64,000 bases of DNA from an uncultured Haliea sp. GTDB lineage: Bacteria > Pseudomonadota > Gammaproteobacteria > Pseudomonadales > Halieaceae. The number at the start of each line of letters is the position of its first letter. Positions within the stretch are counted from its first letter, which is position 1. The position numbers were made by a program, and so were the translations under genes. Below are positions 40,284 through 50,202 of the stretch, in pieces. The stretch is from assembly GCA_913061145.1 (NCBI GenBank), contig CAJXUQ010000002.1, positions 124,001 through 188,000 of the forward strand, in the 5' to 3' direction. The notes below the pieces were generated by a model. It was not told the origin of the DNA. It made no database searches and worked only from the letters and a program-made list of their open reading frames with translations.

Positions 40284-41342
40284 ATGTTGCGTCACCCGCT
40301 CATCGGCGTTGTGGAGGGGTTCTACGGACGCCCTTGGCAGCACGAACTGAGGCTGTCCTATGCCGGGTTCCTGCAGGCACTTGGCCTCAACACCTACCTG
40401 TACGCGCCCAAGGGTGACCCCTGGCTGCGCAAGCGCTGGCAGGAAGACTGGCCGGCTGAGGAGTGGCATGCCCTGGCGCAACTCGCCGCACACTACCAGC
40501 AGCGGGGCTTGTTCTTCGGCGTTGGTCTGTCACCGTTCGAACTGTATGGACGTTACGGGCAGGGGCAGCGGCGCCAGTTGCGTGACAAAATCCGGCGCTT
40601 GAATGAGCTTCCGGCCTCCCTGTTGGCGATTCTCTTCGATGACATGCCGGGCGAGCAGGCCGACCTCGCCGAGCGTCAGGCGGAGATCGTCGCTGACGTC
40701 CTCGACTGGAGTGATGCAGGCCGCCTGCTGGTCTGTCCCACCTACTACTCTTTTGATCCGGTGCTGGAGCGTCATTTTGGCCGGATGCCAGCGGACTACT
40801 GGCCCGACCTGGGGCGCCTGCTGGACCCCGGGGTTGATATATTCTGGACCGGTAACCGCGTCTGCGCCGAGGCCATCACGCGGGACGACCTGCAGCGGGC
40901 CGCGGGCGCGCTCGGACGCCCCGTGATGCTCTGGGATAACTATCCCGTCAACGACGGCGCTCTGCGCAGCGACCATCTGTATCTCGCACCGCTCAGCCAG
41001 CGCGCCGGCGTTCTGGATCCCTCGGTTGTCACCGGTCACCTGTGCAATCCCATGCTGCAGGGGCGCTGCTCCCTGCCAGCACTCCTGGGGCTGGCCGGTC
41101 TCTATGCAGAGGGGGCCGGCCCGCACCCCGATCTCCCTGAGCAACTGCTGGGCGCGTCGCTGTGGCGCTGCCTGCAGCGCGATGCGGAGGAATTTCGCGT
41201 GGCCGGGCTTTCCGGGATGTCAGCACAGCGCCGGTTGGCGCTGGCCGGGGAATACGCGGGCCTCCCCGGCCCGGCTGCCGGCGAGGTGGTGGGCTGGCTG
41301 CGTGGGGATTATGCCTTCGACCCGGCCTGTCTCACGGATTAG
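40284..41342 (+). CDS. GH84-type beta-N-acetylglucosaminidase (O-GlcNAcase-like)
   Basis: 352-residue protein consisting almost only of a glycoside hydrolase family 84 catalytic barrel. The N-terminus GVVEGFYGRPWQHELRLSY and then LGLNTYLYAPKGDP match bacterial NagJ-like and human OGA enzymes. The paired catalytic aspartates are in LAILFDDMPGEQ (near residue 118), and WDNYPVND near residue 215 lines the sugar pocket. No signal peptide is seen, so it is probably cytoplasmic and may act on N-acetylglucosamine-containing oligosaccharides or modified proteins. It stands alone between pilZ and tRNA-Leu. Confidence 0.85.
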   Translation: MLRHPLIGVVEGFYGRPWQHELRLSYAGFLQALGLNTYLYAPKGDPWLRKRWQEDWPAEEWHALAQLAAHYQQRGLFFGVGLSPFELYGRYGQGQRRQLRDKIRRLNELPASLLAILFDDMPGEQADLAERQAEIVADVLDWSDAGRLLVCPTYYSFDPVLERHFGRMPADYWPDLGRLLDPGVDIFWTGNRVCAEAITRDDLQRAAGALGRPVMLWDNYPVNDGALRSDHLYLAPLSQRAGVLDPSVVTGHLCNPMLQGRCSLPALLGLAGLYAEGAGPHPDLPEQLLGASLWRCLQRDAEEFRVAGLSGMSAQRRLALAGEYAGLPGPAAGEVVGWLRGDYAFDPACLTD

Positions 41343-41523
41343 CCTCTGGGTCAGCATCGGTCGCGGTTGTGCCGCATTCCGGTTTGTGGCAGAATCCGCA
41401 GCCTTGCGAGAACTCAAAATTGCGTTTTTTTAGGCCATCAAGGCCAGAAAAATCAACAGGTTACGTCGTATTTGCAGGGTTATTTCAGCACTGCGTCGTA
41501 ACGCAATAGCGGTTTCCCGACAC

Positions 41524-41608
41524 GCGGAAGTGGCGAAATTGGTATACGCGCTGGATTTAGGTTCCAGTGCCGCAAGGCGTGAGAGTTCGAGTCTCTCCTT
41601 CCGCACCA
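41524..41608 (+). tRNA. tRNA-Leu (anticodon UAG)
   Basis: 85-nt class II tRNA. Acceptor strands GCGGAAG (41524-41530) and CTTCCGC (41598-41604), discriminator A, encoded CCA. The anticodon loop GATTTAGGT has TAG centred. Long variable arm and T-arm AGTTCGAGTCT. Reads CUA (and CUG by wobble). A hairpin follows. Confidence 0.97.
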
Positions 41609-41616
41609 ACTGACAG

Positions 41617-41641
41617 CGACCCTGGCCCCGGGGCAGGGTCG
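41617..41641 (+). terminator. Hairpin after tRNA-Leu(UAG)
   Basis: CGACCCTG (41617-41624), GC-rich loop, CAGGGTCG (41634-41641), followed by a weak T stretch. Probably the terminator of the tRNA, 56 bp before tig. Confidence 0.65.
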
Positions 41642-41696
41642 TTCTGATGACGGGGCGCACCGGCGCCCACTACCGACTGGATTGTGAGGAATAACC

Positions 41697-43019
41697 ATGC
41701 AGGTGTCCATTGAAACGACTTCGGGCCTGGAGCGCCGCTTGACTGTCGGCGTGCCCGCCGCTCAGGTCGACAGTGAGGTCGATTCGCGGTTGCAAAAGGC
41801 CGCTCAGAACGTGCGCTTGCCCGGCTTTCGCCCCGGCAAGGTGCCAATGAAAGTCATGCGTCAGCGCTACGGTGCGGGCGTGCGTCAGGAAGTGCTGGGT
41901 GAGGTTATGAGTCGCTCGTTCCAGCAGGCAGTGGTGCAGGAAAAGCTGCGTCCAGCGGGCCAGCCCAGCATTGAACCGCGCAGCCTGGAAGCGGGCCGGG
42001 ACCTTGAGTACGTCGCCACCTTTGAGGTCTTTCCGGAAGTGGAGGTCGTTTCCATGTCCGGTTTTGCCGTCACCCGGCCGGTTGCCGAGGTCACAGACGC
42101 GGACGTGGACAACATTATCGATGTGTTCCGCAAACAGCAGGGCACGCGTGAAACGGTTGAGCGCGCCGCGGCAATGGGCGACATCGTCAACCTGGACTAC
42201 GTGGGTACCCGCGACGGCGAGGCCTTCGACGGCGGCAGCGCCGAGGGAACCGATCTGGAGCTTGGCTCCGGACGGATGATCCCGGGTTTTGAGGACGGGA
42301 TTGTCGGGCTGGCTGCCGGCGACGAAAAAACCCTCGAGCTCACCTTCCCCGAGGACTATCACAACGAAGATCTGCGCGGTGCAGCGGTGCAGTTTGCGGT
42401 CAAGGTTAACGAGGTGAAGGAGCTGGTGCTGGCGCCCCTCAACGAGGACCTGTTCAAGCTCTACGGCGTTGAGGAGGGCGGTGAGCAACAATTCCGCAAG
42501 GAAGTTGCAGAAAATATGACCCGGGAGCTGAAAAATGCCGTAACTAGTCGGGTCAAGCAGCAGGTGATGGACGCGGTGGTCGAGGCGCACAAGGCGCTGG
42601 AAGTGCCCAAGGCGCTGGTCAAGCAGGAAATCCAGGCCCTGCGCAAGCAGATGTTCCAGCAGTTTGGTGGAGCGGCGCCCGAGGGACTGGATCTGGACTC
42701 CCTGCTGCCGGATGACATGTTCCGTGACAACGCCGAGCGCCGGGTCAAACTGGGGCTGGTGTTGTCCGAGATGATCGGCAAGTTCGAGCTCAAGGCCGAC
42801 CCCGCCAAAGTGCGGGAAACCATTGAGGAACTCGCCGCAACGTATCAGGACGCGGAAGAGGTCATCAACTGGTATTATGGCAACCCGGAGCAGCTGTCAT
42901 CCGTCGAGTCCAAGGTCCTTGAGGACAGCGTGGTCGACAAGCTGCTGGAGTCAGCTGAGGTGACCGACGAGCCCTGCAGCTACCAGGAGGCGATTGCGCA
43001 GGCCCAGAGCCAGCGCTGA
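41697..43019 (+). CDS. tig: Trigger factor
   Basis: Ribosome-bound chaperone and prolyl isomerase that meets nascent chains. The 440-residue product has the N-terminal ribosome-binding loop with [19 protein letters not shown] near residue 40-58, the FKBP-like domain ([20 protein letters not shown] near residue 160) and the C-terminal arms rich in Glu and Lys. First gene of tig-clpP-clpX-lon, the standard protein-quality-control order. Confidence 0.97.
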   Translation: MQVSIETTSGLERRLTVGVPAAQVDSEVDSRLQKAAQNVRLPGFRPGKVPMKVMRQRYGAGVRQEVLGEVMSRSFQQAVVQEKLRPAGQPSIEPRSLEAGRDLEYVATFEVFPEVEVVSMSGFAVTRPVAEVTDADVDNIIDVFRKQQGTRETVERAAAMGDIVNLDYVGTRDGEAFDGGSAEGTDLELGSGRMIPGFEDGIVGLAAGDEKTLELTFPEDYHNEDLRGAAVQFAVKVNEVKELVLAPLNEDLFKLYGVEEGGEQQFRKEVAENMTRELKNAVTSRVKQQVMDAVVEAHKALEVPKALVKQEIQALRKQMFQQFGGAAPEGLDLDSLLPDDMFRDNAERRVKLGLVLSEMIGKFELKADPAKVRETIEELAATYQDAEEVINWYYGNPEQLSSVESKVLEDSVVDKLLESAEVTDEPCSYQEAIAQAQSQR

Positions 43020-43078
43020 GTGCACACCCGGGCGCCGTCACTGGCGGCGCCCCCATACATAACCAAGGAAACGATTGC

Positions 43079-43720
43079 ATGGCGAACTTGCCGGACGGCC
43101 GTAACACAATGAATGTCAACAATCTGGGCCTTATCCCGATGGTCGTGGAGCAGACTGCACGCGGCGAGCGTTCCTACGACATTTATTCGCGCCTCCTGAA
43201 AGAGCGCGTGGTGTTCGTGGTGGGCCCGGTAGAGGACCACATGGCAAATCTTATTGTCGCCCAATTGTTGTTCCTCGAGTCGGAAAACCCCGACAAGGAC
43301 ATTCACCTGTACATCAACTCGCCGGGGGGTTCAGTGACCGCCGGGCTGTCCATTTACGATACGATGCAGTTCATCAAGCCCGATGTCAGCACCATGTGTA
43401 TTGGCCAGGCGGCCTCAATGGGTGCGTTCCTGCTCTCCGGTGGTGCTGCAGGCAAGCGCTTCATCCTGCCGAACGCACGCACCATGATTCACCAGCCCAG
43501 CGGCGGCGCACAGGGGCAGGCCTCAGATATCGACATCCAGGCGCGCGAAATCCTCATCATTCGTCGGCGTCTGAACGAGCTCATGGCCGAGCATACCGGC
43601 CAGAGTCTTGAGACCATCGAGCGCGACACCGAGCGCGATCGCTTCATGAACGCCGAGCAAAGCAAGGAATACGGCCTGGTGGATGAAGTGATCAACCGTC
43701 GGGCCCCGTCGGCACAATAG
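43079..43720 (+). CDS. clpP: ATP-dependent Clp protease proteolytic subunit
   Basis: Serine protease that forms the double-ring chamber working with ClpX. The 213-residue product has the nucleophile in [14 protein letters not shown] near residue 108 and the histidine in [21 protein letters not shown] near residue 133. The acidic member lies in the D near residue 180. The preceding ribosome site is AAGGAAA. It sits between tig and clpX. Confidence 0.98.
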   Translation: MANLPDGRNTMNVNNLGLIPMVVEQTARGERSYDIYSRLLKERVVFVVGPVEDHMANLIVAQLLFLESENPDKDIHLYINSPGGSVTAGLSIYDTMQFIKPDVSTMCIGQAASMGAFLLSGGAAGKRFILPNARTMIHQPSGGAQGQASDIDIQAREILIIRRRLNELMAEHTGQSLETIERDTERDRFMNAEQSKEYGLVDEVINRRAPSAQ

Positions 43721-43823
43721 GCGTCGCGAGTTGGCGGCGTGTCCGCGGGCTTGCAAATGGCGGCAAAAAACATCATCTTTAAAACCGATGAGACTCCAGA
43801 ATTCATAGGCCACAGGGCGCAGC

Positions 43824-45122
43824 ATGACTAAAGACACCACAAAATCAGGCGACGACGGCGGCAAGCTGCTGTACTGCTCATTTTGCGGCAAGAGCCAGCA
43901 CGAAGTGCGTAAACTGATCGCTGGTCCCTCGGTGTTCATTTGCGACGAATGCGTGGATCTGTGTAACGACATCATCCGCGAAGAGGTGCAGGAAGGTAAC
44001 AGCGAGGCAAAACGCGACAGCCTGCCAACGCCTCACGAGATCAAGACGATTCTCGATGAGTACGTGATCGGCCAGCAGCGGGCCAAGAAAGTGCTCTCGG
44101 TGGCGGTGTACAACCACTACAAGCGCTTGCGCCACAGCCAGGCCACCGGTCGCGGCGAGGACGTGGAACTGGGCAAGAGCAATATCCTGCTTGTCGGCCC
44201 TACCGGCAGCGGTAAAACCCTGTTGGCAGAAACCCTTGCCCGGTTGCTGGATGTCCCCTTTACCATTGCTGATGCCACGACGCTGACTGAGGCGGGTTAT
44301 GTGGGTGAGGACGTCGAAAACATCATCCAGAAGCTGTTGCAGAAGTGCGATTACGATGTGGAGAAAGCGCAGGTCGGTATCGTGTATATCGATGAGATCG
44401 ACAAGATTTCGCGCAAGTCCGACAACCCCTCCATCACCCGTGATGTCTCCGGAGAGGGGGTGCAGCAGGCGCTGCTGAAACTGATCGAAGGCACCGTAGC
44501 CTCTGTGCCACCGCAGGGTGGCCGCAAGCATCCCCAGCAGGAATTCCTGCAGGTCGACACGTCCAACATCCTGTTCATCTGCGGTGGAGCCTTTGCCGGT
44601 CTGGACAAGGTGATTCGTAATCGCTCCGAGAAAGGCGGCATTGGGTTCAATGCCGAGGTGAAAAGCAAGGACGAACGCCGCAATGTCGGCGAGTTGCTGT
44701 TCGACCTCGAGCCCGAGGATCTGGTGCAGTACGGCCTGATTCCGGAGTTCGTGGGGCGCCTGCCGGTGATTGCTACGCTGGAAGAGCTCGACGTGCCGGC
44801 GCTGGTACAAATCCTTACGGAGCCTCGCAATTCGCTCACCAAACAGTACAGCAAGCTGTTTGAGATGGAAGGTGTTGAGGTGGATTTCCGCGAGGATGGT
44901 TTGCGCGCCGTGGCGGAGCGGGCGATGGAGCGCAAGACGGGCGCGCGCGGCCTGCGCTCCATTCTTGAAGGCGTCCTGCTTGACTCCATGTACAACATTC
45001 CGTCACGGAACGATGTCAGCAAGGTGGTGATCGACGAATCGGTGATTCGCGGTGACTCCGAGCCGCTGCTGGTGTACCAGAATCACGAGCCTGCAGCGCG
45101 GGCGGCGTCCAAGGACGAATAG
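43824..45122 (+). CDS. clpX: ATP-dependent Clp protease ATP-binding subunit ClpX
   Basis: Hexameric AAA+ unfoldase that feeds ClpP. The 432-residue product has the N-terminal four-cysteine zinc domain ([11 protein letters not shown] and CDECVDLC), Walker [16 protein letters not shown] near residue 120, Walker [12 protein letters not shown], the GYVGEDVE pore region and the arginine finger and sensor motifs around TGARGLRS. 103 bp after clpP. A GC-rich hairpin (45127-45142) follows without a T-run. Confidence 0.98.
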   Translation: MTKDTTKSGDDGGKLLYCSFCGKSQHEVRKLIAGPSVFICDECVDLCNDIIREEVQEGNSEAKRDSLPTPHEIKTILDEYVIGQQRAKKVLSVAVYNHYKRLRHSQATGRGEDVELGKSNILLVGPTGSGKTLLAETLARLLDVPFTIADATTLTEAGYVGEDVENIIQKLLQKCDYDVEKAQVGIVYIDEIDKISRKSDNPSITRDVSGEGVQQALLKLIEGTVASVPPQGGRKHPQQEFLQVDTSNILFICGGAFAGLDKVIRNRSEKGGIGFNAEVKSKDERRNVGELLFDLEPEDLVQYGLIPEFVGRLPVIATLEELDVPALVQILTEPRNSLTKQYSKLFEMEGVEVDFREDGLRAVAERAMERKTGARGLRSILEGVLLDSMYNIPSRNDVSKVVIDESVIRGDSEPLLVYQNHEPAARAASKDE

Positions 45123-45187
45123 CGCCGGGGCCGCAAGGCCCCGTTTCGGCCAGGCTCCGGTCCGGCCCAGGCGCTGTGCGGTGGGGG

Positions 45188-45216
45188 CTTGTGTTCCTGT
45201 CATGTCGCCCCCATCT
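45188..45216 (+). promoter_or_regulatory. Sigma-32 (heat-shock) type promoter of lon
   Basis: CTTGTG (45188-45193), 15 bp, CCCCATCT (45209-45216). The E. coli sigma-32 pattern is CTTGAA then CCCCATnT at 13-17 bp. The predicted start is near 45222, about 33 nt before the lon ATG with its GGAG site. lon is a known heat-shock gene. Confidence 0.75.
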
Positions 45217-45254
45217 ACTGGTCATCTGTGACCTTTCACAACCCGGAGATTTTT

Positions 45255-47666
45255 ATGGGTTCCTCATCGGTAATTGATCTTCCCCTGCTGCCCCTGCGCG
45301 ATGTTGTGGTCTATCCGCACATGGTGCTGCCGCTGTTTGTCGGCCGGGAAAAGTCGGTCGAAGCGCTTGAGGATGCCATGGCCGGCAGCAAGCAGGTGCT
45401 GCTGGTGGCTCAGCGCAACGCGGCGGATGACAACCCGGGCGTGGATGACATTTACCAGGTGGGCACTGTGTCCAACATCCTGCAGCTGCTGAAACTGCCA
45501 GATGGCACCATCAAGGTGCTGGTAGAGGGCAGCTATCGAGCGGCCATCGATAACGTGGATGATGAAGGGCGCTTCACTGTAGCCGGCGTGCGCGAAATCG
45601 AAAGTGATGACGTGCCGGATGATGAGGCCGAGGGCCTCTTGCGCTCCACCGTCACGCAGTTTGAAAAGTACGTGAATCTCAGCAAGAAGGTGCCGGCGGA
45701 GGTTCTCACGTCGCTCTCTGGCATTGATGAGCCCGGGCGTCTGGCGGACACCATAGCGGCCCACATGAGCGTGGATCTGCAGGAAAAGCAGGCGATCCTT
45801 GAAATCGCAGACATCCGGGCCCGGCTCGAGCACCTGATGGGCTTGATGGAGGCGGAGATCGACCTGTTCCAGGTGGAGAAACGCATACGTGGTCGCGTCA
45901 AGAAGCAGATGGAAAAGAGCCAGCGCGAGTACTATCTCAACGAGCAGATGAAGGCGATCCAGAAGGAACTGGGCGATCTCGACGAGGCGCCCAGTGAGCT
46001 GGATGACTTGCAGGCGCGCATTGACGACGCGCGCATGCCCGATGAAGCGCGGACCAAGGCTCTCGCCGAACTGAACAAGCTCAAGATGATGTCGCCCATG
46101 TCTGCCGAGGCCTCAGTGGTGCGCAGCTACATCGACTGGATGGTGAGTGTGCCCTGGTCGCGCCGCAGCAAGGTAAAGCATGACCTCAAGCGCGCCTCGA
46201 CGATCCTCAACGAGGATCACTTTGGCCTGGAAGAGGTGAAGGAGCGTATTCTCGAATACCTCGCGGTGCAAAAGCGTGTGCGCAAGGTCAAGGGCCCGGT
46301 GCTGTGCCTGGTGGGTCCGCCCGGCGTGGGCAAGACCTCTCTTGGGGAGTCGCTGGCCCGTGCCACCAACCGCAAATTCGTGCGCATGGCGCTGGGCGGC
46401 GTGCGCGATGAGGCGGAGATTCGCGGACACCGCAGGACCTACATCGGCTCAATGCCGGGCAAGCTGCTGCAGAAAATGGCCAAGGCGGGCGTGCGCAACC
46501 CGTTGTTCCTGCTCGACGAAATCGACAAGATGGGCATGGACCACCGCGGTGATCCTGCTTCCGCGATGCTGGAAGTGCTGGACCCCGAGCAGAACCACGC
46601 CTTCAATGACCATTACCTGGAAGTCGATTACGACCTTTCGGACGTGATGTTCGTGTGTACCTCCAATACCATGAATATTCCCGGGCCGCTGCTCGATCGC
46701 ATGGAGGTCATCCGCATCCCTGGTTACACCGAGGATGAGAAAGTCAGCATTGCCGCCAAATACCTTATCCCCAAGCAGATTCGGCAGAATGGCCTGGGCA
46801 AAGACGAGATCTCGATCGCGGAAGGTACGGTGATAGACATTATCCGCTACTACACCCGCGAAGCCGGTGTTCGGGCGCTGGAGCGCGAAGTAGCGAAGAT
46901 CTGCCGCAAGATGGTCAAGCGGATCGCGCTGGAAGAAGACACGGTGGCAGCTGAGGTCACTCCAGATATGCTCCCGGACCTGCTGGGCGTGCGCAAGTTC
47001 AACTTCGGTATTGCGGAAGAGCAGAACAAGGTGGGGCAGGTGACCGGCCTGGCCTGGACCTCGGTCGGTGGCGAACTGCTGACGATTGAGGCGGCATCGG
47101 TTGCCGGCAAGGGACGCTATGTGAAAACAGGCTCGTTGGGCGACGTGATGCAGGAGTCCATTCAGGCCGCAACGACCGTTGTGCGCAGCCGTTCGCAGCT
47201 GCTGGGGATTCCCGCGTCCTGGCACGACAAGCACGATGTGCATATCCATGTGCCGGAGGGCGCGACGCCGAAGGATGGCCCCAGTGCCGGGGTGGCGATG
47301 TGTACCGCCCTGGTGTCCATCAGCACCGGTATTGCGGTGCGTGCCGATGTGGCCATGACCGGCGAGATCACCCTGCGTGGTGAGGTGCTGCCCATTGGGG
47401 GCCTCAAGGAAAAGCTGCTGGCAGCCCGCCGCGGTGGTATCAAGACGGTGGTGATCCCGAAAGAGAACGAGCGCGATCTCAAGGAGGTGCCGGAGAACAT
47501 TAAGCAGGACCTGCAGATCCGTCCGGTGAAGTGGATCGATGAGGTGTTGGCGATTGCGTTGGAGAGAGTACCGGAGCCACTCACCGACGAGGAGTACCTC
47601 GCCCCTGCACCCGGGACCGGGCAGGACGATGAGCAGGCGGGTAAAAACCGGATAAATACGCATTGA
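45255..47666 (+). CDS. lon: ATP-dependent protease La (Lon)
   Basis: Soluble AAA+ serine protease that degrades misfolded and regulatory proteins. The 803-residue product has the N-terminal LON substrate domain from residue 9 (LPLLPLRDVVVYPHMVLPLFVGR, read in two parts), Walker A GPPGVGKTSLGESLA near residue 355, and Walker B FLLDEIDKMG near 420. The catalytic serine lies in KDGPSAGVAM near 678 with the lysine in GGLKEKLLAA near 720. The ATG at 45255 follows GGAG; the open frame starts 66 bp earlier within the promoter. It is preceded by a sigma-32-like promoter. Confidence 0.98.
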   Translation: MGSSSVIDLPLLPLRDVVVYPHMVLPLFVGREKSVEALEDAMAGSKQVLLVAQRNAADDNPGVDDIYQVGTVSNILQLLKLPDGTIKVLVEGSYRAAIDNVDDEGRFTVAGVREIESDDVPDDEAEGLLRSTVTQFEKYVNLSKKVPAEVLTSLSGIDEPGRLADTIAAHMSVDLQEKQAILEIADIRARLEHLMGLMEAEIDLFQVEKRIRGRVKKQMEKSQREYYLNEQMKAIQKELGDLDEAPSELDDLQARIDDARMPDEARTKALAELNKLKMMSPMSAEASVVRSYIDWMVSVPWSRRSKVKHDLKRASTILNEDHFGLEEVKERILEYLAVQKRVRKVKGPVLCLVGPPGVGKTSLGESLARATNRKFVRMALGGVRDEAEIRGHRRTYIGSMPGKLLQKMAKAGVRNPLFLLDEIDKMGMDHRGDPASAMLEVLDPEQNHAFNDHYLEVDYDLSDVMFVCTSNTMNIPGPLLDRMEVIRIPGYTEDEKVSIAAKYLIPKQIRQNGLGKDEISIAEGTVIDIIRYYTREAGVRALEREVAKICRKMVKRIALEEDTVAAEVTPDMLPDLLGVRKFNFGIAEEQNKVGQVTGLAWTSVGGELLTIEAASVAGKGRYVKTGSLGDVMQESIQAATTVVRSRSQLLGIPASWHDKHDVHIHVPEGATPKDGPSAGVAMCTALVSISTGIAVRADVAMTGEITLRGEVLPIGGLKEKLLAARRGGIKTVVIPKENERDLKEVPENIKQDLQIRPVKWIDEVLAIALERVPEPLTDEEYLAPAPGTGQDDEQAGKNRINTH

Positions 47667-47680
47667 AAGCCGGGTGCCGG

Positions 47681-47708
47681 TTGACCGCCAACTCGGCTCT
47701 GGTATACA
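47681..47708 (+). promoter_or_regulatory. Probable promoter of hupB
   Basis: TTGACC (47681-47686), 16 bp, TATACA (47703-47708). Transcription from about 47715 would give a leader of roughly 163 nt to the GTG at 47878. Confidence 0.6.
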
Positions 47709-47877
47709 GTCACCACCCTGAATTCAGTGCGCTTCTCTTCGCTTTTGGCATCGGGGGAGCCCGCAGTAGCAGCCGTCATCACGTACCGTTGCTCGCCTGC
47801 CGCACCATGAATCGCCCGCTCTGTATTGCGGCCAGAACACCACACTTACAGCCAGATAACATTCCAAGGGGATACCT

Positions 47878-48153
47878 GTGAACAAGACTGAACTCATTGA
47901 CGCCATTGCTGCCGCTGCTGATCTGCCCAAGGCTTCCGCCGGACGCGCGCTCGACGCTGTTGTAGACAGCATTACGCAAGCCCTGAAAAAAGGCGACCAG
48001 GTAACCCTGGTGGGCTTCGGCACGTTTGCTGTGAAAGCGCGCGCAGCTCGTGAAGGTCGCAATCCGCAAACCGGCCAGACCATTCAGATCAAAGCGTCCA
48101 ACGTGCCCGGCTTCAAACCCGGCAAGGCACTCAAGGATGCCGTCAACGGCTGA
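47878..48153 (+). CDS. hupB: DNA-binding protein HU-beta
   Basis: Nucleoid-associated protein of 91 residues that bends and compacts DNA. Starts with [27 protein letters not shown]. The DNA-contacting arm is in [27 protein letters not shown] (residues about 43-70), followed by [16 protein letters not shown]. It lies between lon and ppiD as in Pseudomonas and E. coli. A strong terminator follows. Confidence 0.97.
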   Translation: MNKTELIDAIAAAADLPKASAGRALDAVVDSITQALKKGDQVTLVGFGTFAVKARAAREGRNPQTGQTIQIKASNVPGFKPGKALKDAVNG

Positions 48154-48231
48154 GTTGCAGTAACTGGCGGGTTCGGCGTTCGCTCACGACGCGCCTGACC
48201 TGCCTGTGCACCGGTAACGGTTCAGGGAAAG

Positions 48232-48255
48232 GCGCACTCACGAGTGCGCTTTTTT
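48232..48255 (+). terminator. Terminator after hupB
   Basis: GCGCACTC (48232-48239) and GAGTGCGC (48242-48249) with a tight loop, then TTTTTT. It lies 78 bp after hupB and 23 bp before ppiD. Confidence 0.88.
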
Positions 48256-48278
48256 GTTGCTAAGGAACGGAAAACACC

Positions 48279-50165
48279 ATGCTTCAGGATATCCGCAAGA
48301 CTACCCAGGGAACTGCCGCCAAGGTCGTTGTCGGGTTGATCGTTATCTCCTTTGCGCTGTTTGGCATTGAGTCCATTCTCTTGGGCGGTGGCGGTAGTAC
48401 CGTTGCCGAGGTAAACGGTGAGGCTGTGAGCCCTGTCGAATTGCAGCAGGCTGTGGACACACAGCGGCGCCAGTTGATTGCCATGATGGGTGAGAATCTC
48501 GACCCGGCAATGCTGGATGAGCAGCGGCTCAGCGCCCAGGCGCTGGAGGGCATTGTGTCACGCAAACTGCTCATGCAATCAGCGCGCGAAATGGGCCTGA
48601 CGGTCTCCGAGGCTGAGCTGGGTGCGGTGATTGCCGGTATGGAACAGTTCCAACTGGATGGTGAGTTCTCTCCCGAAATGTACAAGAGCCTGCTGGCGTC
48701 GGCCGGATTCACACCAGCATCGTTCAAAAGTGCGCTTAGGGATGACCTGATTCTCGGGCAGGTGCGTGCCGGACTGGCAGGTAGCGATTTTGCGACTCCC
48801 GCCGAACTCGCCCTTGCCGCGAAGGTGCTTGCAGAGCAGAGGGACATCCGCTATCTGACCCTGCCGCTGGCGCCGTATCTTGAAGCGGTGGAGGTCAGCG
48901 AGGCGGACCTCGAGGCGTTCTATCGCGACAACGAGTCGCGTTTCATGACACCGGAGTCCGTGGTGCTCGATTATGTCGAGTTGACTCTGGACGATTTCCG
49001 CCAACCGGTTGATGACGCGGCACTCCAGGAGGAGTATCGCATTCGCCTCGACAGCTACCAGTACCAGACGGAGAATCGTGTTTCGCACATCCTCCTGCAG
49101 CGCGGGGGCGGCGAGTCCGAGGCTGATTTCGCTGCGCGCATCGAGGTGGTTCGGGGTGAGCTCGCCGCGGGCAAGGCGTTTGCCGAGGTCGCGGCGGAAC
49201 GCTCAGACGATGTGGGCTCCGCGGGTAATGGCGGGGACCTCGGGTTCTCGGCGGGTGATGCCTTCCCCCCTGAGATGGAAGAAGCGGTCGCAGCGCTGGA
49301 GGTGAATGCGATCTCGGATCCAGTAGAGACGGATGCCGGCACGCATATTTTGATGGTCACTGAACGTCGGGATTCCGATCCGCCGAGCTTTGAAGAGCTG
49401 CGCGCGGAGCTTGAGGCGAGCCTTCAGGAGCGCGAAGCGCGTGTGGCACTGCTGCTGGCGGTCGAGGAACTGCGCGATATCGCCTTCACGGCTGACAGCC
49501 TGCGGGCACCGGCGCAGGAGCTGGGGCTGCAAGTGCAGCGCTCGGAGCCTGTCACGCGTGAGCAGCGCGATGGCCCGCTGGCCGACCCTGCGGTGCTGCG
49601 GGCGGCGTTCTCTGAAGACGTGCTGGAATTGGGCCACAACAGTGAGGTGCTGGAACTGGGTGGCGACCGGTTCGTTGCCGTGCATGTACAGGAACACAAC
49701 AAGCCCGCCTTGCAGCCACTGGACGATGTGCGGGATGAGATCGTGCGCAGTCTCACGCGCGAGCGTGCGCGTGCAGCACTGGAGAGTGCCGCGGCTCAGG
49801 CTGTTGCGCAGCTGCAGTCCGGGGAACAGAGCATAGAAGCGCTTGCGACCCGTGAGAATGTGGAATGGCAGGTGGAGCTCGGTGCCCTGCGAGACAGCCG
49901 CGCCGTGCCCCCTGCGGTGTTGCAGCGTGCGTTCAGTTTGCCCGCCCCCACGGCTGATGATAGCCCCATAGCCGACTATGTGATTGATGCCTCGGGCGAT
50001 GCGCGTGTGCTGCAGCTTGTCCGTGTGCTGGCGGGCTCCCTGGCCAGTCTGGCGCCCGAGCAGGAAAGCGGCTTGCGGCAGCGCATTGGCAGTGAATTCG
50101 GTGCACTGTTGCAGGTCGAGCACGAGCAGGGCTTGCGCGCAGACGCCGACATCACCGTGCTCTAA
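48279..50165 (+). CDS. ppiD: Peptidyl-prolyl isomerase/chaperone PpiD
   Basis: Periplasmic chaperone tethered to the inner membrane that helps outer-membrane and periplasmic protein folding near the Sec translocon. The 628-residue product has an N-terminal membrane helix (VVVGLIVISFALFGIESI, near residues 16-33), a SurA-like N domain, a parvulin domain at about 265-360 (RVSHILLQ; VGSAGNGGDLGFSAGD), and a C-terminal helical region. Follows the hupB terminator, so it has its own promoter or limited readthrough. Confidence 0.95.
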   Translation: MLQDIRKTTQGTAAKVVVGLIVISFALFGIESILLGGGGSTVAEVNGEAVSPVELQQAVDTQRRQLIAMMGENLDPAMLDEQRLSAQALEGIVSRKLLMQSAREMGLTVSEAELGAVIAGMEQFQLDGEFSPEMYKSLLASAGFTPASFKSALRDDLILGQVRAGLAGSDFATPAELALAAKVLAEQRDIRYLTLPLAPYLEAVEVSEADLEAFYRDNESRFMTPESVVLDYVELTLDDFRQPVDDAALQEEYRIRLDSYQYQTENRVSHILLQRGGGESEADFAARIEVVRGELAAGKAFAEVAAERSDDVGSAGNGGDLGFSAGDAFPPEMEEAVAALEVNAISDPVETDAGTHILMVTERRDSDPPSFEELRAELEASLQEREARVALLLAVEELRDIAFTADSLRAPAQELGLQVQRSEPVTREQRDGPLADPAVLRAAFSEDVLELGHNSEVLELGGDRFVAVHVQEHNKPALQPLDDVRDEIVRSLTRERARAALESAAAQAVAQLQSGEQSIEALATRENVEWQVELGALRDSRAVPPAVLQRAFSLPAPTADDSPIADYVIDASGDARVLQLVRVLAGSLASLAPEQESGLRQRIGSEFGALLQVEHEQGLRADADITVL

Positions 50166-50202
50166 AGCACTTTGACCCACTGACAAGGACACCCGCTGGA
50201 TC

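Noticed and set aside
43050-43078. CCCCATAC before clpP as a sigma-32 -10 box
   Set aside because: No CTTGAA-like -35 box lies 13-17 bp upstream.
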